From Ignavibacteria bacterium (lineage in GTDB: Bacteria; Bacteroidota; Ignavibacteria; Kapaibacteriales; UBA961), in assembly GCA_016720145.1 (NCBI GenBank), contig JADJXV010000008.1, positions 124,001 through 188,000 on the forward strand: 64,000 nucleotides of DNA. Reading direction: 5' to 3'. Under the pieces are notes generated by a model. The model was not told the origin of the DNA, did no database searches, and saw nothing but the letters and a program-made list of their open reading frames with translations. A program made the position numbers and the translations under genes. Shown here piece after piece: positions 27,327-38,641 of the stretch; the first letter of the stretch is position 1; each line of letters opens with the position of its first letter.

Positions 27327-27493
27327 CTTTATTCTATGTTTCACAAAAATTGTTATTGAACCGTAATTATTTCTCCCTCAAGGAACTTTTTGCGTTCTCA
27401 TGAAGTTTAGGCGGATATGTTGTTCCTAAATAAGAACATTTGCCACAAGCTTTTGGCATTTTCCTCTTGATCATATCATTAATTAGAATTTCA

Positions 27494-30400
27494 ATGAATC
27501 GTATAATTTATCTATTTCTATCTTTTCTTCTCACCGCGAGTGCGCTCTCAGCGCAGGTCGGCATCACTGTGCAAACCCGCACTCCGATGCCGTCGAAGAT
27601 CTCCGATTGGCAGCGCGACCGATCTCTTTTTCAGGTAATTCTTAGTAATCCGGCCGGTGGAGCTGAATATCGCAATGCTCGTATTTCGTTTGCTATCAGA
27701 GAGTTTGGTTCGGAACGCTTGATCGCCAAGTCTCAGGATGACAGTCCGTTTATTCCACGATTTAATATCCCGGCAGGCGCATCAACGACTTTGAGGTTCG
27801 GTCCGGATATCATCAACGAACGTGCTACCACCATCGACCGAAACCTCCAAAACACCATCTCAACTACCAATAGTATTCCCGAAGGAAGTTATGAATTCTG
27901 CGTGCGCCTCTTTGACGAAACCGGCAAAGAACTCGGCGCAACGGGCGAAATATGCAGACTCTTCAATGTCGTAATCCCCGACCCACCATCATTGATTTTA
28001 CCCGAAAATGCTTCGCTAGAACAGAATAATACGCTGCCAAATTTTGTCTGGACAGGGTGTGCAGTCAGCAGGAACGGTGATCCGGTACAAAATCCGAGTC
28101 GTTCCCGTGTATTCCGGTCAAAATGAACGCTTTGCAATTGATTATAATCCTGCAATGTATGAGAAAATCACCACCGCCACGTCGATTCGCTACGGTCAGG
28201 ACGGTGCGTTATTCTCGATGTATCCTATGGCAATTGGCTTTGCGTGGCAAGTGCAGGCACTCACTGAACGTAACGAACCCGCGACCCGCAATGACGGGAA
28301 AAGCGAAATCTTCACCTTCCGCTTCGGCGTAAAGAAAGGAGCACTCGATGATATTTCTGATGATACAACTTTTACAGGTAATGGCAACGGCAACGGTGGC
28401 GGAGGCGGCACCGGCGGCAAAGGCACCGTATCAGACTCAAAAGACAGTAATTCCACCGACGGCAGCGGTGGAAATTCCCGCGCTTTGGTCATCAAACGCA
28501 TACGGGTTGGAGAATTTACACTCGCCCTCGACCAAACACAAATCTGCAATGGTAACTGTACTTTAAATGGCACAGGGAAAATATACATCGCACTTCTCAA
28601 TGACTCTATCCCTGTGAATTATTCAGGTATTACCGTCATTAGTAAAAAAGGTGAATTCTTCGCTACTGCCGTCGGAAACATCAATTCTCAATTGAATTCA
28701 CCAAAAAATCTCACCTTTCAAGCATTGAAATTATCCATTTCCTCGATGACATGGTCGATTGATAAAGCAAATCTAAATGGTTCGCTGGAGCTCAATTGGG
28801 CTGCCATTCTCCTCGGGAATGGAACGAGTTCATTGCGCATTTCAGACCTCGAATTCGCGCCGAATGCAATCAAAACTGCGCTACTGCCAATTGCTTGGAA
28901 GCAAACCGGTACTGATATTGGGTTTGGTTCGTGTTTGTCGCTTGTGTTTGATACGCTTTCGTTTGGCGTGCGCCTGCAATTCAGCGAACCCACCGTGCAG
29001 TCCTCACTCTCCGGCGCAGCAGTTATACCATGTTTACTCTCGGAAAATCAACCTGTTACAGGACGATTCCGTTTACCTGTCGATCGCATCAGTAGCGATA
29101 ATTTACTCCTGACTCTCACTTCCGTCAATATGCAGGATGTGCATATCGGCACACTCCCACTCAATTTAACTACCAATACGCTCCTCCTCGATCTATCAGC
29201 AGAGGCGAATTTCCCGGCTGTCTCGACATCGTCGTCGTGTTTTTATAATCCAAGTTGGTCGCATCCTCTATGGCGCGGAATTATTATTCCAACTGCACAA
29301 GTGTTGCTCAAAATGCCAAGCGGAAGTTTTGCTTTTGAGTCTCAAAATCTATTATTAGAACCAATTTCCAATGAATTAAAACTGAGTGTCAAGGGTCATG
29401 ACGGCAAGAATAAAATCCTGAAATACGGAGGATTCTCCATTCTCCTTGATTCACTCTCCCTCGACCTTTGTCAAAGCACTTTACAACAATTATCCGCAGT
29501 CGGCACGCTGCAAATGGCGCAATCACACCCGAAAGAATGGAATGCGCTTGACTCCATAAAGATTGCTCTAAATTCTGATGCTACGTGGAATTGGCACGCG
29601 ACAATGCTTTCTAAATCTCCGATTTCACTTCCCTTTAGCGCTGTAGCTCTCGTACAATTACAAAACGGCGCAATCGGCGAAACTGCGCCCGATGAAGGAT
29701 ATCTTCAATGGTCTAAAGTGCAGTTGATGACACCTGCCGTGAATCCGACAGGCACGGCGCAATTCAGCGTGAAACTACGTGCATCGAATGGGAAATTCAG
29801 CGATAATATCGACTACGCAGCATTACAGCTTCAGCCGACTATGACGGTCGATGCTATTCCCTTTACGGCGAAAGAAGCGGGTTTTGGAATCATGGACGGC
29901 AAATGGTGGAGCGGTTTCAGTGGCGGCGCAGTGCTGCCGGACGAATCAGGCATTCAGGGCGTGGAAGTCAAGCATTTACGGATAGTTGCCAGTACTCCGC
30001 TTACTATTACGAGCGAGGCGACACCAGTGAATCTTAGCGTTGGCTCGGCGATGACGTTCAAAGGGAATCTGATGTACGGCGATCTGCCAAACTCCAAATC
30101 CCGCGGACTCCACGGTGAACTCACCACAAACATTCACGCCTTTGCAGGAATCACACTGCCAATGTATTTTACTCTCAGCACGCAATCAGAATCCGGAGTT
30201 TACTGGAAAGCAAACGGCGGCGAAATTTTGAATGAAGGAATTGCCCTCACACCCGAATTTCAACTTCTCGGCGGCATCGTCGGCACAGGCTGGAATGTGC
30301 AATTGACGGGTTATGACTCAAGCGCAGTCGATATTGATGCAAATGGCGGCGCGCTCACGATTCCTACCATAACACCAAGCAAAAACTCACCCTTACAACT

Positions 30401-31631
30401 CAAAGCAGGACTCTTATTTACCTCGTCGAATCACCGTTTATTCCGTTTTGCTGCCAGTGCCAATCTCGAAAGCACAGGCGCAGGCACGTTCGGAACGGTA
30501 TCGAATGTAAGCGGTACAATGAGCATTCTGCCGAGCTTGGGTCTCGCCCGCGGGAATGTTTTCGGACAATTCTCCATGGCAACGAAAGGCGAAAAAACGA
30601 TATCACTTTCCGGCATGACACGCGCGTGGATGATGGGAACGAGTTTTGAAAATTGCACGCTTCATACTGATTTCACTGCATCGGAATCGAAAATCCTGAT
30701 TGGCAATATTACCAAAAAATGGACGGCGCTTACGCTCGCAGCCGGCGACGGGCGGACAATTGCCGGCAATGACATCCGCGGCACATTTACTCCTGAATTT
30801 GAAAATGCGACGCTTGTGATTACTCCTACGTCGATGAGTTTTGCTAAAGATGTGGCGGGTTCGGTGGCTGTTGGCGGCGACTATGCTGTTGGCACGACTG
30901 CTTCGACGACGTCCGGCACTGTTACGATGCAGTCTCCGATTTGCACCAAACTCACCTATTCGCTAGCGCAATCGCCTGCGGTGATGAGTATGTACGGCGC
31001 AATGGATCGTAAGAATACGGCATCAGTCTGGCTTGATAATTTTACGGCTATTGGCGTGACGCAGCCGCTGTCGGTGCTTGCTCGCGTGAAGTCTGCTTTC
31101 GCGCTGGAGTATTCGTTTAGTGCTAAGGAAATCGCCGTTCGAATGGATAATTCCACGACCTCGCTCATGCTTGATGCATTTGCCGAAAATGGCAAGCAAT
31201 CATCGGTAAAGGCGATGGTTTCGGCGGAATGTCTCGGTAATTCATGGCAGAAAGAACTCGGTAATCCGACGGTGCTGACGTGTGAAGATATTCAGCGTGT
31301 GAAGGCATCTGTGCAGCAGAATATATCTGCATCAATTTCCGGTTCGGTGTGTCTTCAAAATACCACTCGGATACTTCTCCCTAAAGGCATGAAAATCAAC
31401 GTTCAAACGACGATTAGACGAAAAAACGTCGGCGGTGACATTTCCAATGATACGAAAATTGTAGTCGTTGAATTGCCATCCGACCTTGCACCGAATGACA
31501 CGTTTATTATTCCGCAGCTTCCCGACTTGTCTTCTCCTTCGATTGACGGTATTCTAATTCTTCTACTTCCAGATAATCCAACGCTTGTGACTCAAATTTG
31601 TACTTCTTCCGGCAGCTTATCCTGCCCGTAA
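27494..31631 (+). pseudogene. Very large secreted TANFOR-like protein, split by a frameshift near its N-terminus
   Basis: The ATG at 27494 opens a frame with a signal peptide (LLTASALSAQ). Residues 25-175 resemble the N-terminal region of TANFOR-type proteins of Bacteroidota (PEGSYEFCVRLFDETGKELG, then PDPPSLILPENA, NFVWT). The frame is lost at the GGG run 28055-28057; dropping one G joins NFVWTG to VQSAGTVIRYKIRVVPV. The second frame runs to 31631, giving about 1,378 aa in total. The rest is beta-rich with no motif I can name, apart from a Gly-rich linker (NGNGNGGGGGTGGKG) near residue 300. It lacks a clear T9SS tail. The FN3 protein gene follows 18 bases later and is likely its partner. Confidence 0.8.
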
Positions 31632-31649
31632 ACGTTTTCCGATATTCCA

Positions 31650-33639
31650 ATGCGAATCTTTACAATTCTGGCATTGATACTCTTGGCAAGCGTTTCTGAA
31701 CTTTCTTCGCAAACGCGCCCTCAACCTCGACTGTGGACCGAATCCACAAGCGCGGGAGTGGCATTGCGTTGGGTATTTTCACCCGAGAATCCATTTCCCG
31801 ACTGAGGGCTATACTGTACTTCGGAAAAAGCATGGTTCACTCGTGCAATTCCAGCCGATTGCGACCATTAAGCCCACGCTCAATGACTCCCTTCTCACAG
31901 CAAATGAACGTGATACGCTTCAAGCGCTCTACAAGAAAATAACATCCGCAAATTCCACTCCTGCCGAACGTGTTTCGCTTGCGCTCACGCTGCGACTGAT
32001 GCTCTATTCCCGTCCCAAAGCATATTTCCCGGCGTTCGGTTTGCAGTATCTCGACACATCAGCCCGTAAAAATTCGCTCTATGATTATGCGGTAGCGATT
32101 GGTAATGAACAGCTTGCGACGATTCAGAATATTACCCTTCAAACGCCGACCTTGCTCGCTCCTCCTGAAAAAGTAGTAGCTAAATCCATCAACAGCGGCG
32201 CGCGTCTCGGGTGGAATATCCAAGGCATGGAAACGCGAGGAATAGCAGGGTGGAATGTGTATCGCCGCACGGGGAATTCCGGGAATTTCACGGTCGTTAA
32301 GCGTCCGGTCTTGGCACTGTTTTTTGATGAAGATTTCCCGGCTGACTTTTTATTCGAAGTTGATTCGCTCATCAATGGCACAGCGTATGAATATGCGGTA
32401 ACGTCGGTCAATATTTTTGGTCAAGAAAGTGAAAAGTCAATCCCCGTGCCGCTCACGCCGACGAATATTCGTCCGCTCGCGCCGCCGATTGCGGTGCAGG
32501 CGCTCGCACAAGCTGACAGCGTCTTGCTCTCCTGGCTTCCCTCGGGTGATAGGCGAGTAAAGGGATTGAATGTCTATCGGAGTTTGCCGCGTAAAGCTGG
32601 TATAAAAATTACCGACGCGCCGCTCCCCTTCCGTGCTAAGAGCTACACCGACCGCCCGAAAAACATACCTGCGCTCATCGTCGGTTACTCACTCACGGCG
32701 CTCGACAGTGCGGGTAATGAAAGTGATAAATCGTTTGAGCATACGATCCCGGTGCCGGATATTCAAGCGCCGGACGTGCCGCAATTCTTTATTGCGCAGG
32801 GCGAACGTGGGAGAATCATGCTTTTGTGGTCAAGAAGCCAAGCCATTGATATTCAAGGATATGAACTCGAACGTAGTACTTCGACCAATGGAACTTATAC
32901 ATTAATTTCCAAGGTAATTCAAGACTCGAATTTTGTTGATTCGCTCTCGCCGTCTGCGGGAAAGACTGCATTTTGGTATCGTTTGCGTTCGGTGGATTTG
33001 CGCGGTAATCGTAGTGCATGGACGGCAGCGACGCTTGGCAAAATACCAGATATTATTGCGCCTCCAGCCCCTGCAATTAGTTCGATCCGCAATGGTGACG
33101 GCGTGATAACGCTTGAGTGGCAGGCAAGCTATGACAAGGACTTAATGGGATATTGGATTAATCGCACCGACGACACGCTCTACACGCCGGTGACGTTGAA
33201 CACGGAATTACTCCCGCCGACGAGCGCTGCTTTTCACGACACGTCCGCACAGCCGGGAGTCTTGTATTTCTATGAAGTAGTGTCGATGGACAGCATGATG
33301 AATTATTCCACACCATCGGCGCGCATTGCCGGTAAGAGCTACGATACGCGTCATCCGGTTTCGCCGCAGATTGATTCTCTGATTGTCTCGGCAAGTGGCG
33401 TCGTCGTCACGTGGAGTTGGGGCGGCAAACCTCAGACCACCTTCGAACTCGCCGTCGAACGCAGCCGCGACGGCAAACGGTTTGTGCAAATCAGTCCGCT
33501 CATCGACACGGCCACCTCCCGCTTCAGCGACCTCTCCGCACGTGACAACGACACGTATTATTACCGCCTCCGCATCCGCAACCAATACGGCACCTGGAGC
33601 GACCCTTCGAATGTAAAGATGTGTAGGTTGGATAGGTAA
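31650..33639 (+). pseudogene. Secreted fibronectin type III repeat protein, split by a frameshift
   Basis: The ATG at 31650 gives a signal peptide (FTILALILLASVSELSSQ). The frame ends after NPFPD at a TGA. Removing one C from the CCC run at 31797-31799 restores NPFPTEGYTVLRKKHGSLVQ and joins it to the 598-codon frame ending at 33639. The total is about 662 aa. Four or five FN3-like domains are visible (WNVYRRTGNSGNF, LNVYRSLPRKAG, YELERSTSTNGTY, YWINRTDDTLY). It lies directly downstream of the TANFOR-like gene; such pairs are common in Bacteroidota surface loci as far as I know. Confidence 0.8.
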
Positions 33640-33715
33640 CTAAGTAACGTTAAAAACCTATAACAAATCGTGGTAGATCAAACAGTTTCCACAGCAAACT
33701 ATCAGTGGGTTGTTT

Positions 33716-33888
33716 AGCTCCATAGGAGCGACCTGTTTGTAGGTAATGAATTCCAAAATATGGTTATTAGCTCCGTAGGTGCGACCTGTTTGCGTATGTT
33801 TGCGCAATAAACAGGTCGCACCGATGGTGCTACGATGGTTCTTTGGGGTTCACTCGCTACAAACAGGTCGCCCTTACAGGGCTAAGGA
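33716..33888. repeat. Cluster of AGCTCC(A/G)TAGG-GCGACCTGTTTG repeats
   Basis: Direct copies start near 33716 (TAGCTCCATAGGAGCGACCT) and 33769 (TAGCTCCGTAGGTGCGACCT). Inverted ones lie near 33811 (AACAGGTCGCACC) and 33858 (ACAAACAGGTCGCCCTTACA). The repeats contain small palindromes. Related pieces occur at 36266-36382. Confidence 0.88.
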
Positions 33889-34022
33889 AGCTGAACTGTT
33901 AGTAGCTGCATCACCTGACTATCACTCACCTTCAGGTGGGTGGGATGAGCGAAAAGTGATAGCTTTAGCCAAATAACAACATTTGATGTAAGCGCATAAT
34001 ACACATCCAACATCCATTCTCA

Positions 34023-34802
34023 ATGAACATCCTTGTTACCTTCCTTCTCCTGATTCTCACCGGTCAATTCGCTTTTGCGCAGAGTATTAATCTTTGCAAG
34101 TATTACACACTATCAATTTCGAATGAAACAATCGACGGTGTGACTCGCACTTTCCCTTTGATTGAGCGAGCGCACGCGCAACATGATGTTCTATCACGAT
34201 TTATAAAAGCACATCCTCATCGGTATGATTATTTGATCGTCAAATACTACGACTCACTTTCTACCGGTATCACAAATAACCGCGCGCTGAATCTTGATTC
34301 TGTGTTATGTGAAAAATTGCGCGTGCATGATAGATTCACCCTCAATTTCAGCCACCTCGCACCGCCGCGTTTTCAATCCGCGCCGAACTCCAAAGCTATT
34401 TTTACGCAAGATGAATATTTCCTCGCGGCTTCACGATTTTTCTATTGCGATACGGTATTTACACAGGACACATCGATTGGAAGTCATATCTGTATAGGGA
34501 TTAACGGACGCAAGAGTCTTCCTACCGATAAAGATATAACGGCACTTGAAGCATTTAGTATTGAAGCAATACTCTCCTATCTCACATCCAATACTTCACC
34601 CGCTTTCACTTCGGATTTTCGTGAAGCTATCGACACTTCACTCGCTCGCCACAAAAAACACTTTACGAGTTTTGACGCGCTTCTCCGGGATGTTCGCCAG
34701 GATTGCTACACAAGTATGATACAGAGTAAAGACCTCCGAAAAAAACTTATCCGGTATTATCAAAAGCACAAAGCGACGGTTAATTTTGTGGTTGAGAATT
34801 GA
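34023..34802 (+). CDS. Hypothetical secreted protein
   Basis: 259 aa. It has a clear signal peptide (LVTFLLLILTGQFAFAQ) and no later membrane segment or lipobox. The mature part has a mixed composition; I do not recognise it. It stands alone between two repeat clusters. The coding call is supported by the signal peptide and normal amino-acid use. Confidence 0.72.
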   Translation: MNILVTFLLLILTGQFAFAQSINLCKYYTLSISNETIDGVTRTFPLIERAHAQHDVLSRFIKAHPHRYDYLIVKYYDSLSTGITNNRALNLDSVLCEKLRVHDRFTLNFSHLAPPRFQSAPNSKAIFTQDEYFLAASRFFYCDTVFTQDTSIGSHICIGINGRKSLPTDKDITALEAFSIEAILSYLTSNTSPAFTSDFREAIDTSLARHKKHFTSFDALLRDVRQDCYTSMIQSKDLRKKLIRYYQKHKATVNFVVEN

Positions 34803-34910
34803 GTGATTTACGAGAAGTGCTGAATTCTCTGATACATGTCTGAATCAGGATTTGCAGGATTCTTGGATTTGAAGGATTCAAGGAGGATTTAGAGTACGGT
34901 AGATATTAGC

Positions 34911-35124
34911 CCGTCCGGTCGGTTGTTACAACCGACCGTCAACATATACCTATGAAACGTACTGCTTATCCGTACTTCGTATAAGTCGTTACTTCCTATT
35001 CCAACTACAAGTTACAAAACCCCAGCAACATGTGATAGCTTCACACTATCTACCATTCGATGAGACTATCCTGCATACGTTTCAGCGGCAAGTGTTGTCG
35101 TCCGGTTGCAACAACCGGACGGAC
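34911..35124. repeat. REP-doublet-like element, copy 1
   Basis: The element has a hairpin at each end: left GGTCGGTTGT-TAC-AACCGACC, right GTCCGGTTG-CAA-CAACCGGAC, with complementary outer tips (CCGTCCGG and CCGGACGG). About 150 bases of conserved sequence (ATGAAACGTACTGCTTATCC, then GCGATAGCTTCACACTATC-like) lie between them. Copy 2 at 36047-36262 has the same length and order. Confidence 0.9.
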
Positions 35125-35131
35125 GAAAATA

Positions 35132-35226
35132 TGCGATAGCTTCACACTATCTACCATTCGAAGTGACTACTCTGCAGAAGTTTCAGAGGCAAGTGTTGAT
35201 GTCCGGTTGTAACAACAGGACGGACG
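35132..35226. repeat. Partial copy of the REP-doublet-like element
   Basis: The right half is repeated directly after copy 1: GCGATAGCTTCACACTATCT to GTCCGGTTGTAACAACAGGAC. One base change (CAGGAC for CCGGAC) weakens the hairpin. This looks like a tandem duplication of the right end. Confidence 0.88.
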
Positions 35227-35363
35227 AAATAAATTTATAAATAAAATTGAGTTAGTGCGTATTAAACACACAAATACATGTCAAAAACAGACTATATCGA
35301 CAAGGAGTAAAAGTAAAATTTCTGTCCAGTTTTAAGCGGGTCGGTACAAAGGGAAAGTATAAT

Positions 35364-35978
35364 TTAATTAACTACAACTCTTTTACCCAAAGTTGTGTAA
35401 CTTATTGGTTTACCATATTCAGAAATTAAACTATCAGGTATTGCTTTGTCGAAAATCATATAACTATGTGGTAAAAAACCGCCTTGATTAGGATAAATTC
35501 TAATCGGATATTTAGTTTCGTCTAGTGTTTGAATCAAATCACATTTTGTTTTTTTTAATTTCAAGCTTAACGCTGCAACAGTTTCTTTAGTCCACTTAAG
35601 TTCTTTTAATACTGAATCCATTTCAGGAGATGTTAATTCTATATTTTCACCTCCAATTACATTAGCAGAATACCCTGTGACTACTAAGGTTACTTTATTG
35701 CTATTAAAGAAGTTAATACATTCAGTATCTTTCAATTCAAACCATACTGTTTGTCCTTTATCTTTTGGAGAAAGTGAATCAAAATATGCTACTAAATCTG
35801 CAAATTCTTTTTCGTGAGTAATAAAATTATCTTTCATTTCCTCCTTCGTAATTAACCTATCAAAATCACCCTTAATCAGCATATGTAGTAAAATATAATA
35901 ACCTAAAATACAAGTGAAAACTACAGCAAACGTAACTGCAATTTTATATAACCAAATATATAAGACATCTGATTTCAT
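35364..35978 (-). CDS. Hypothetical protein with one N-terminal membrane segment
   Basis: 204 aa. A hydrophobic helix at residues 9-32 (IAVTFAVVFTCILGYYILLHML) should anchor it, with a soluble domain of about 165 residues outside the cytoplasm or in it. It is Lys-rich and AT-rich compared with neighbouring genes. No family recognised. It lies between copies 1 and 2 of the REP-doublet-like element, so the whole patch may be accessory DNA. Confidence 0.65.
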   Translation of the reverse strand: MKSDVLYIWLYKIAVTFAVVFTCILGYYILLHMLIKGDFDRLITKEEMKDNFITHEKEFADLVAYFDSLSPKDKGQTVWFELKDTECINFFNSNKVTLVVTGYSANVIGGENIELTSPEMDSVLKELKWTKETVAALSLKLKKTKCDLIQTLDETKYPIRIYPNQGGFLPHSYMIFDKAIPDSLISEYGKPISYTTLGKRVVVN

Positions 35979-36046
35979 ATAATTATTCTTATAAAATGGT
36001 AATCGCGTTTGTTTTTAAATGGTTCAGTTATTTCACTACTTGATTC

Positions 36047-36262
36047 CCGTCCGGTCGGTTGTTTCAACCGACCGTCAACAAATACCTATGAAACGTACTG
36101 CTTATCCGTGCTTCGGATAAGTCGTTACTTTCTATTCCAATTACAATTTACAAAATCTCGGCAACTTGCGATAGCTTCACACTATCCGATGTTCGAGGTG
36201 TCTATCCTGCAGACGTTTCTGCGGCAAGTGTTGACGTCCGGTTGTAACAACCGGACGGACGG
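36047..36262. repeat. REP-doublet-like element, copy 2
   Basis: It is the same 215-bp arrangement as 34911-35124 with about 90% identity by eye. The ends are CCCGTCCGGTCGGTTG and CAACCGGACGGACGG. The inner conserved parts (ATGAAACGTACTGCTTATCC; GCAAGTGTTG) are in the same order and orientation. Confidence 0.9.
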
Positions 36263-36265
36263 GAA

Positions 36266-36382
36266 TAAAGCTCCTTAGGAGCGACATAAACCGACCAAAC
36301 CACCCTCTATTTCGCTCCGATGGAGCTTTTGAATTTTAGGACGTACTTTCTATTACTATTTCGCCCTTACAGGGCTTAAGAA
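36266..36382. repeat. Further AGCTCC...GGAGCGAC type repeats
   Basis: AAAGCTCCTTAGGAGCGACA (36267-36286), TTTCGCTCCGATGGAGCTTT (36327-36346) and TCGCCCTTACAGGGCTTA (36359-36376) belong to the family at 33716-33888. Confidence 0.75.
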
Positions 36383-36661
36383 ATGGATTGGTGACCATCG
36401 GAAAATTTCATGCGGAACCCCTAATAATTACACCCTGAATCCTGAAAATCCTACCATCTCGAAAATCCTGATTCAGACGTTGACTTCATGCACGAAGTAG
36501 GCAGAGCCAAAGAACAGATGGCGTCCTAATCAGACCCAACCGTTTAAAGAAAACCTATTAACTCCTACAACGAATCTCCTCACTCACTCTACCATACCCG
36601 ACTATTTAGTAAATTCGCGCCACAAGCGACACATATTCCCCTAACGGCATTATTTAATTCC

Positions 36662-37255
36662 ATGAACAAAGCCCGATTAGAAGCATTCAGCGATGGCGTG
36701 CTCGCGATAATTATTACTATCATGGTACTTGAATTTAAAGTGCCGCATAGTGCGGAGTGGAGCGAACTTCGCCCGCTGATTTCGGTGTTTATAAGCTATG
36801 CCATGAGTTTTATTTTTGTGGGAATTTACTGGGGGAATCATCATCATTTACTGCACACGGTCAAGCAGGTTTCGTCGGGGATTATCTGGGCAAATATGAA
36901 TCTTCTTTTCTGGCTGTCGCTCATTCCTTTTAGCACCGGGTGGATGGGTGCTACCGGCTTTGCGTCGAATACCGTTGCCGTCTATGGCACACTTCTGCTG
37001 CTCTGCGGAGTGGCATTTACCATTTTGCAAAAGCAGGTGGAGAAACGTTCGCATGACCTTGCTGCATTGCGCGAAGCATTTGGGATGTTGAAGAAAAAAG
37101 GGTTTGTGTCCGTTGTGGCATATTCATTATCCATTCCATTGGCGTTTTATTATCCAATTATATCGGGTATTCTCTTTGTAGGCGTGTCTGTTTTGTGGCT
37201 GATACCGGATAGGAGTTTGGAGAGAGCGATGAGCGGGGGGACCGCATCTTTATAA
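36662..37255 (+). CDS. TMEM175-like (DUF1211) potassium channel
   Basis: 197 aa with six predicted membrane helices. The N-terminal RLEAFSDGVLAIIITIMVLE contains the RxxxFSDG signature of the family, and GIYWGNHHHLLH in TM3/4 is also typical. Bacterial members form tetrameric, leak-like K+ channels in the inner membrane. The gene is alone and carries no regulator nearby. Confidence 0.92.
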   Translation: MNKARLEAFSDGVLAIIITIMVLEFKVPHSAEWSELRPLISVFISYAMSFIFVGIYWGNHHHLLHTVKQVSSGIIWANMNLLFWLSLIPFSTGWMGATGFASNTVAVYGTLLLLCGVAFTILQKQVEKRSHDLAALREAFGMLKKKGFVSVVAYSLSIPLAFYYPIISGILFVGVSVLWLIPDRSLERAMSGGTASL

Positions 37256-37432
37256 TTGTAAACAATATACTTCGCGATGTGTTGGGTCAGGTTGCTACGA
37301 ATCCCAACTGTGATTTTTTCCGACGTGAGCATTTTTCCAACCTGTGATTTTTCCGTAATGAATCTTTCTATTCGACCAGCTTTATCAACTCCTAAGGTTT
37401 CATACGAGAAAATACTTCTTCACTACTGTGAA

Positions 37433-38641
37433 TCAAGCACTTTCATCAAACATTATTTCATCTGAACTGCCAATTTTATATTGAGGTTTGTCTATAGGTA
37501 ATGTAAAATAAAACGATGAACCCTCGCCTTCAATACTCTCTACCCATATCTCACCGCCATTTTTTTCTAAAAATCCCTTGACCAATAATAGGCCAATTCC
37601 GGCTCCTTTGTTCTTCTTTCTTGCTTCTGAAAGAGTTTTCATTTGTGGTGTAAAAAGCCTATCTACTATTTCTTTTGACATTCCAATACCGGTATCCTTT
37701 ACCTGTACTATAATCTTGTCATCCATGCTTTTTGCAGTGACCGTTATAGTACCACCCTTTTCAGTATGCTTAATAGCATTGGAAACTATATTTTGTATAA
37801 TCGATATCAACATCTTACCATCAGCAAAGACAGAGGCATTTTCTTCAATTTCATGGTGTAGATTTATGGCATTTACAGAGGCAGATTCGTATAAGGATTT
37901 AATAATTTTTTCAATGAACTCATTTAGATTTATTTTGGTAGGAGAGAAGAGATCTGATGCATATTTTATTCTCGCCCATTCGACTAAATAGTCTAACATT
38001 TCCAATTCATCAACGGATGATTTGTATAGTAAGTCAAGCATTTCCTGAACATTATCCGGCTTCATTTTGTGAAAATTATCTTTCAGATATTTTGCAGTGC
38101 CTATAATAGCCGAAAGGGGGCTTCTTAAATCATGCGAAAGAATTGCCAATACACTTTCTTTGTGTGTGTTAAGCTCTTCCAATTCTTTGACATAGTTTTT
38201 AATCGCATCTTCAGATTGCTTCCTTTCGGTCAAGTCACGTAATATTTTGACATACCCGAGCATCTCACCGTCGAAGCCGATAAGTGGAAACACCAAACCA
38301 TAGGCATAGAACAGGCTTTTGTCTTTCGCAATATGCCATCTGTTATCGGTCGCTCTGCCCTCTATTAATGTTGTTTCGATTTCTCTCCTCGGCACACCGT
38401 TTTCCAAATCATTTTCGGTAAAGATTAGATCGAAAGATTCGCCGATTACTTCTTCGGTTTCATAACCAAATATCTTCGTAGAGCCTGAACTCCAACTGTT
38501 AATTATGAAATCTTTATCTAGTGTAAAGATTGAATAGTCTTGCAAGCTGTCAATTATTTGACTATAAAACGCAGCCGTCGGTATGTATCTTTTTTTTAGC
38601 ACTTTAGGATTGTCTTGTTTGTTTTCCATAGGGTTGGTCAA
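37433..38641 (-). CDS. PAS-domain sensor histidine kinase
   Basis: 402 aa without membrane segments, so probably a cytoplasmic sensor. A PAS domain covers about residues 25-145 (DYSIFTLDKDFIINSWSSGS, GYVKILRDLTERK at its end). HisKA follows with phospho-acceptor His in LSHDLRSPLSAIIG near residue 171. The ATPase domain has the N box SNAIKHTEKGG, G1 DTGIGMSKE and G2 GAGIGLLLVKGFLEKNGG. No response regulator is adjacent, so it is an orphan kinase. Signal and target are unknown. Confidence 0.93.
   Translation of the reverse strand: MTNPMENKQDNPKVLKKRYIPTAAFYSQIIDSLQDYSIFTLDKDFIINSWSSGSTKIFGYETEEVIGESFDLIFTENDLENGVPRREIETTLIEGRATDNRWHIAKDKSLFYAYGLVFPLIGFDGEMLGYVKILRDLTERKQSEDAIKNYVKELEELNTHKESVLAILSHDLRSPLSAIIGTAKYLKDNFHKMKPDNVQEMLDLLYKSSVDELEMLDYLVEWARIKYASDLFSPTKINLNEFIEKIIKSLYESASVNAINLHHEIEENASVFADGKMLISIIQNIVSNAIKHTEKGGTITVTAKSMDDKIIVQVKDTGIGMSKEIVDRLFTPQMKTLSEARKKNKGAGIGLLLVKGFLEKNGGEIWVESIEGEGSSFYFTLPIDKPQYKIGSSDEIMFDESA

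Noticed and set aside
33779..33976. 65-codon plus frame in the repeat cluster
   Set aside because: It is composed of the AGCTCC-GCGACCTG repeats, which read open by chance; no ribosome binding site or known motif.
36009..36278. 89-codon plus frame
   Set aside because: It is the translated REP-doublet-like element, and copy 1 of the same element is not open in this frame.
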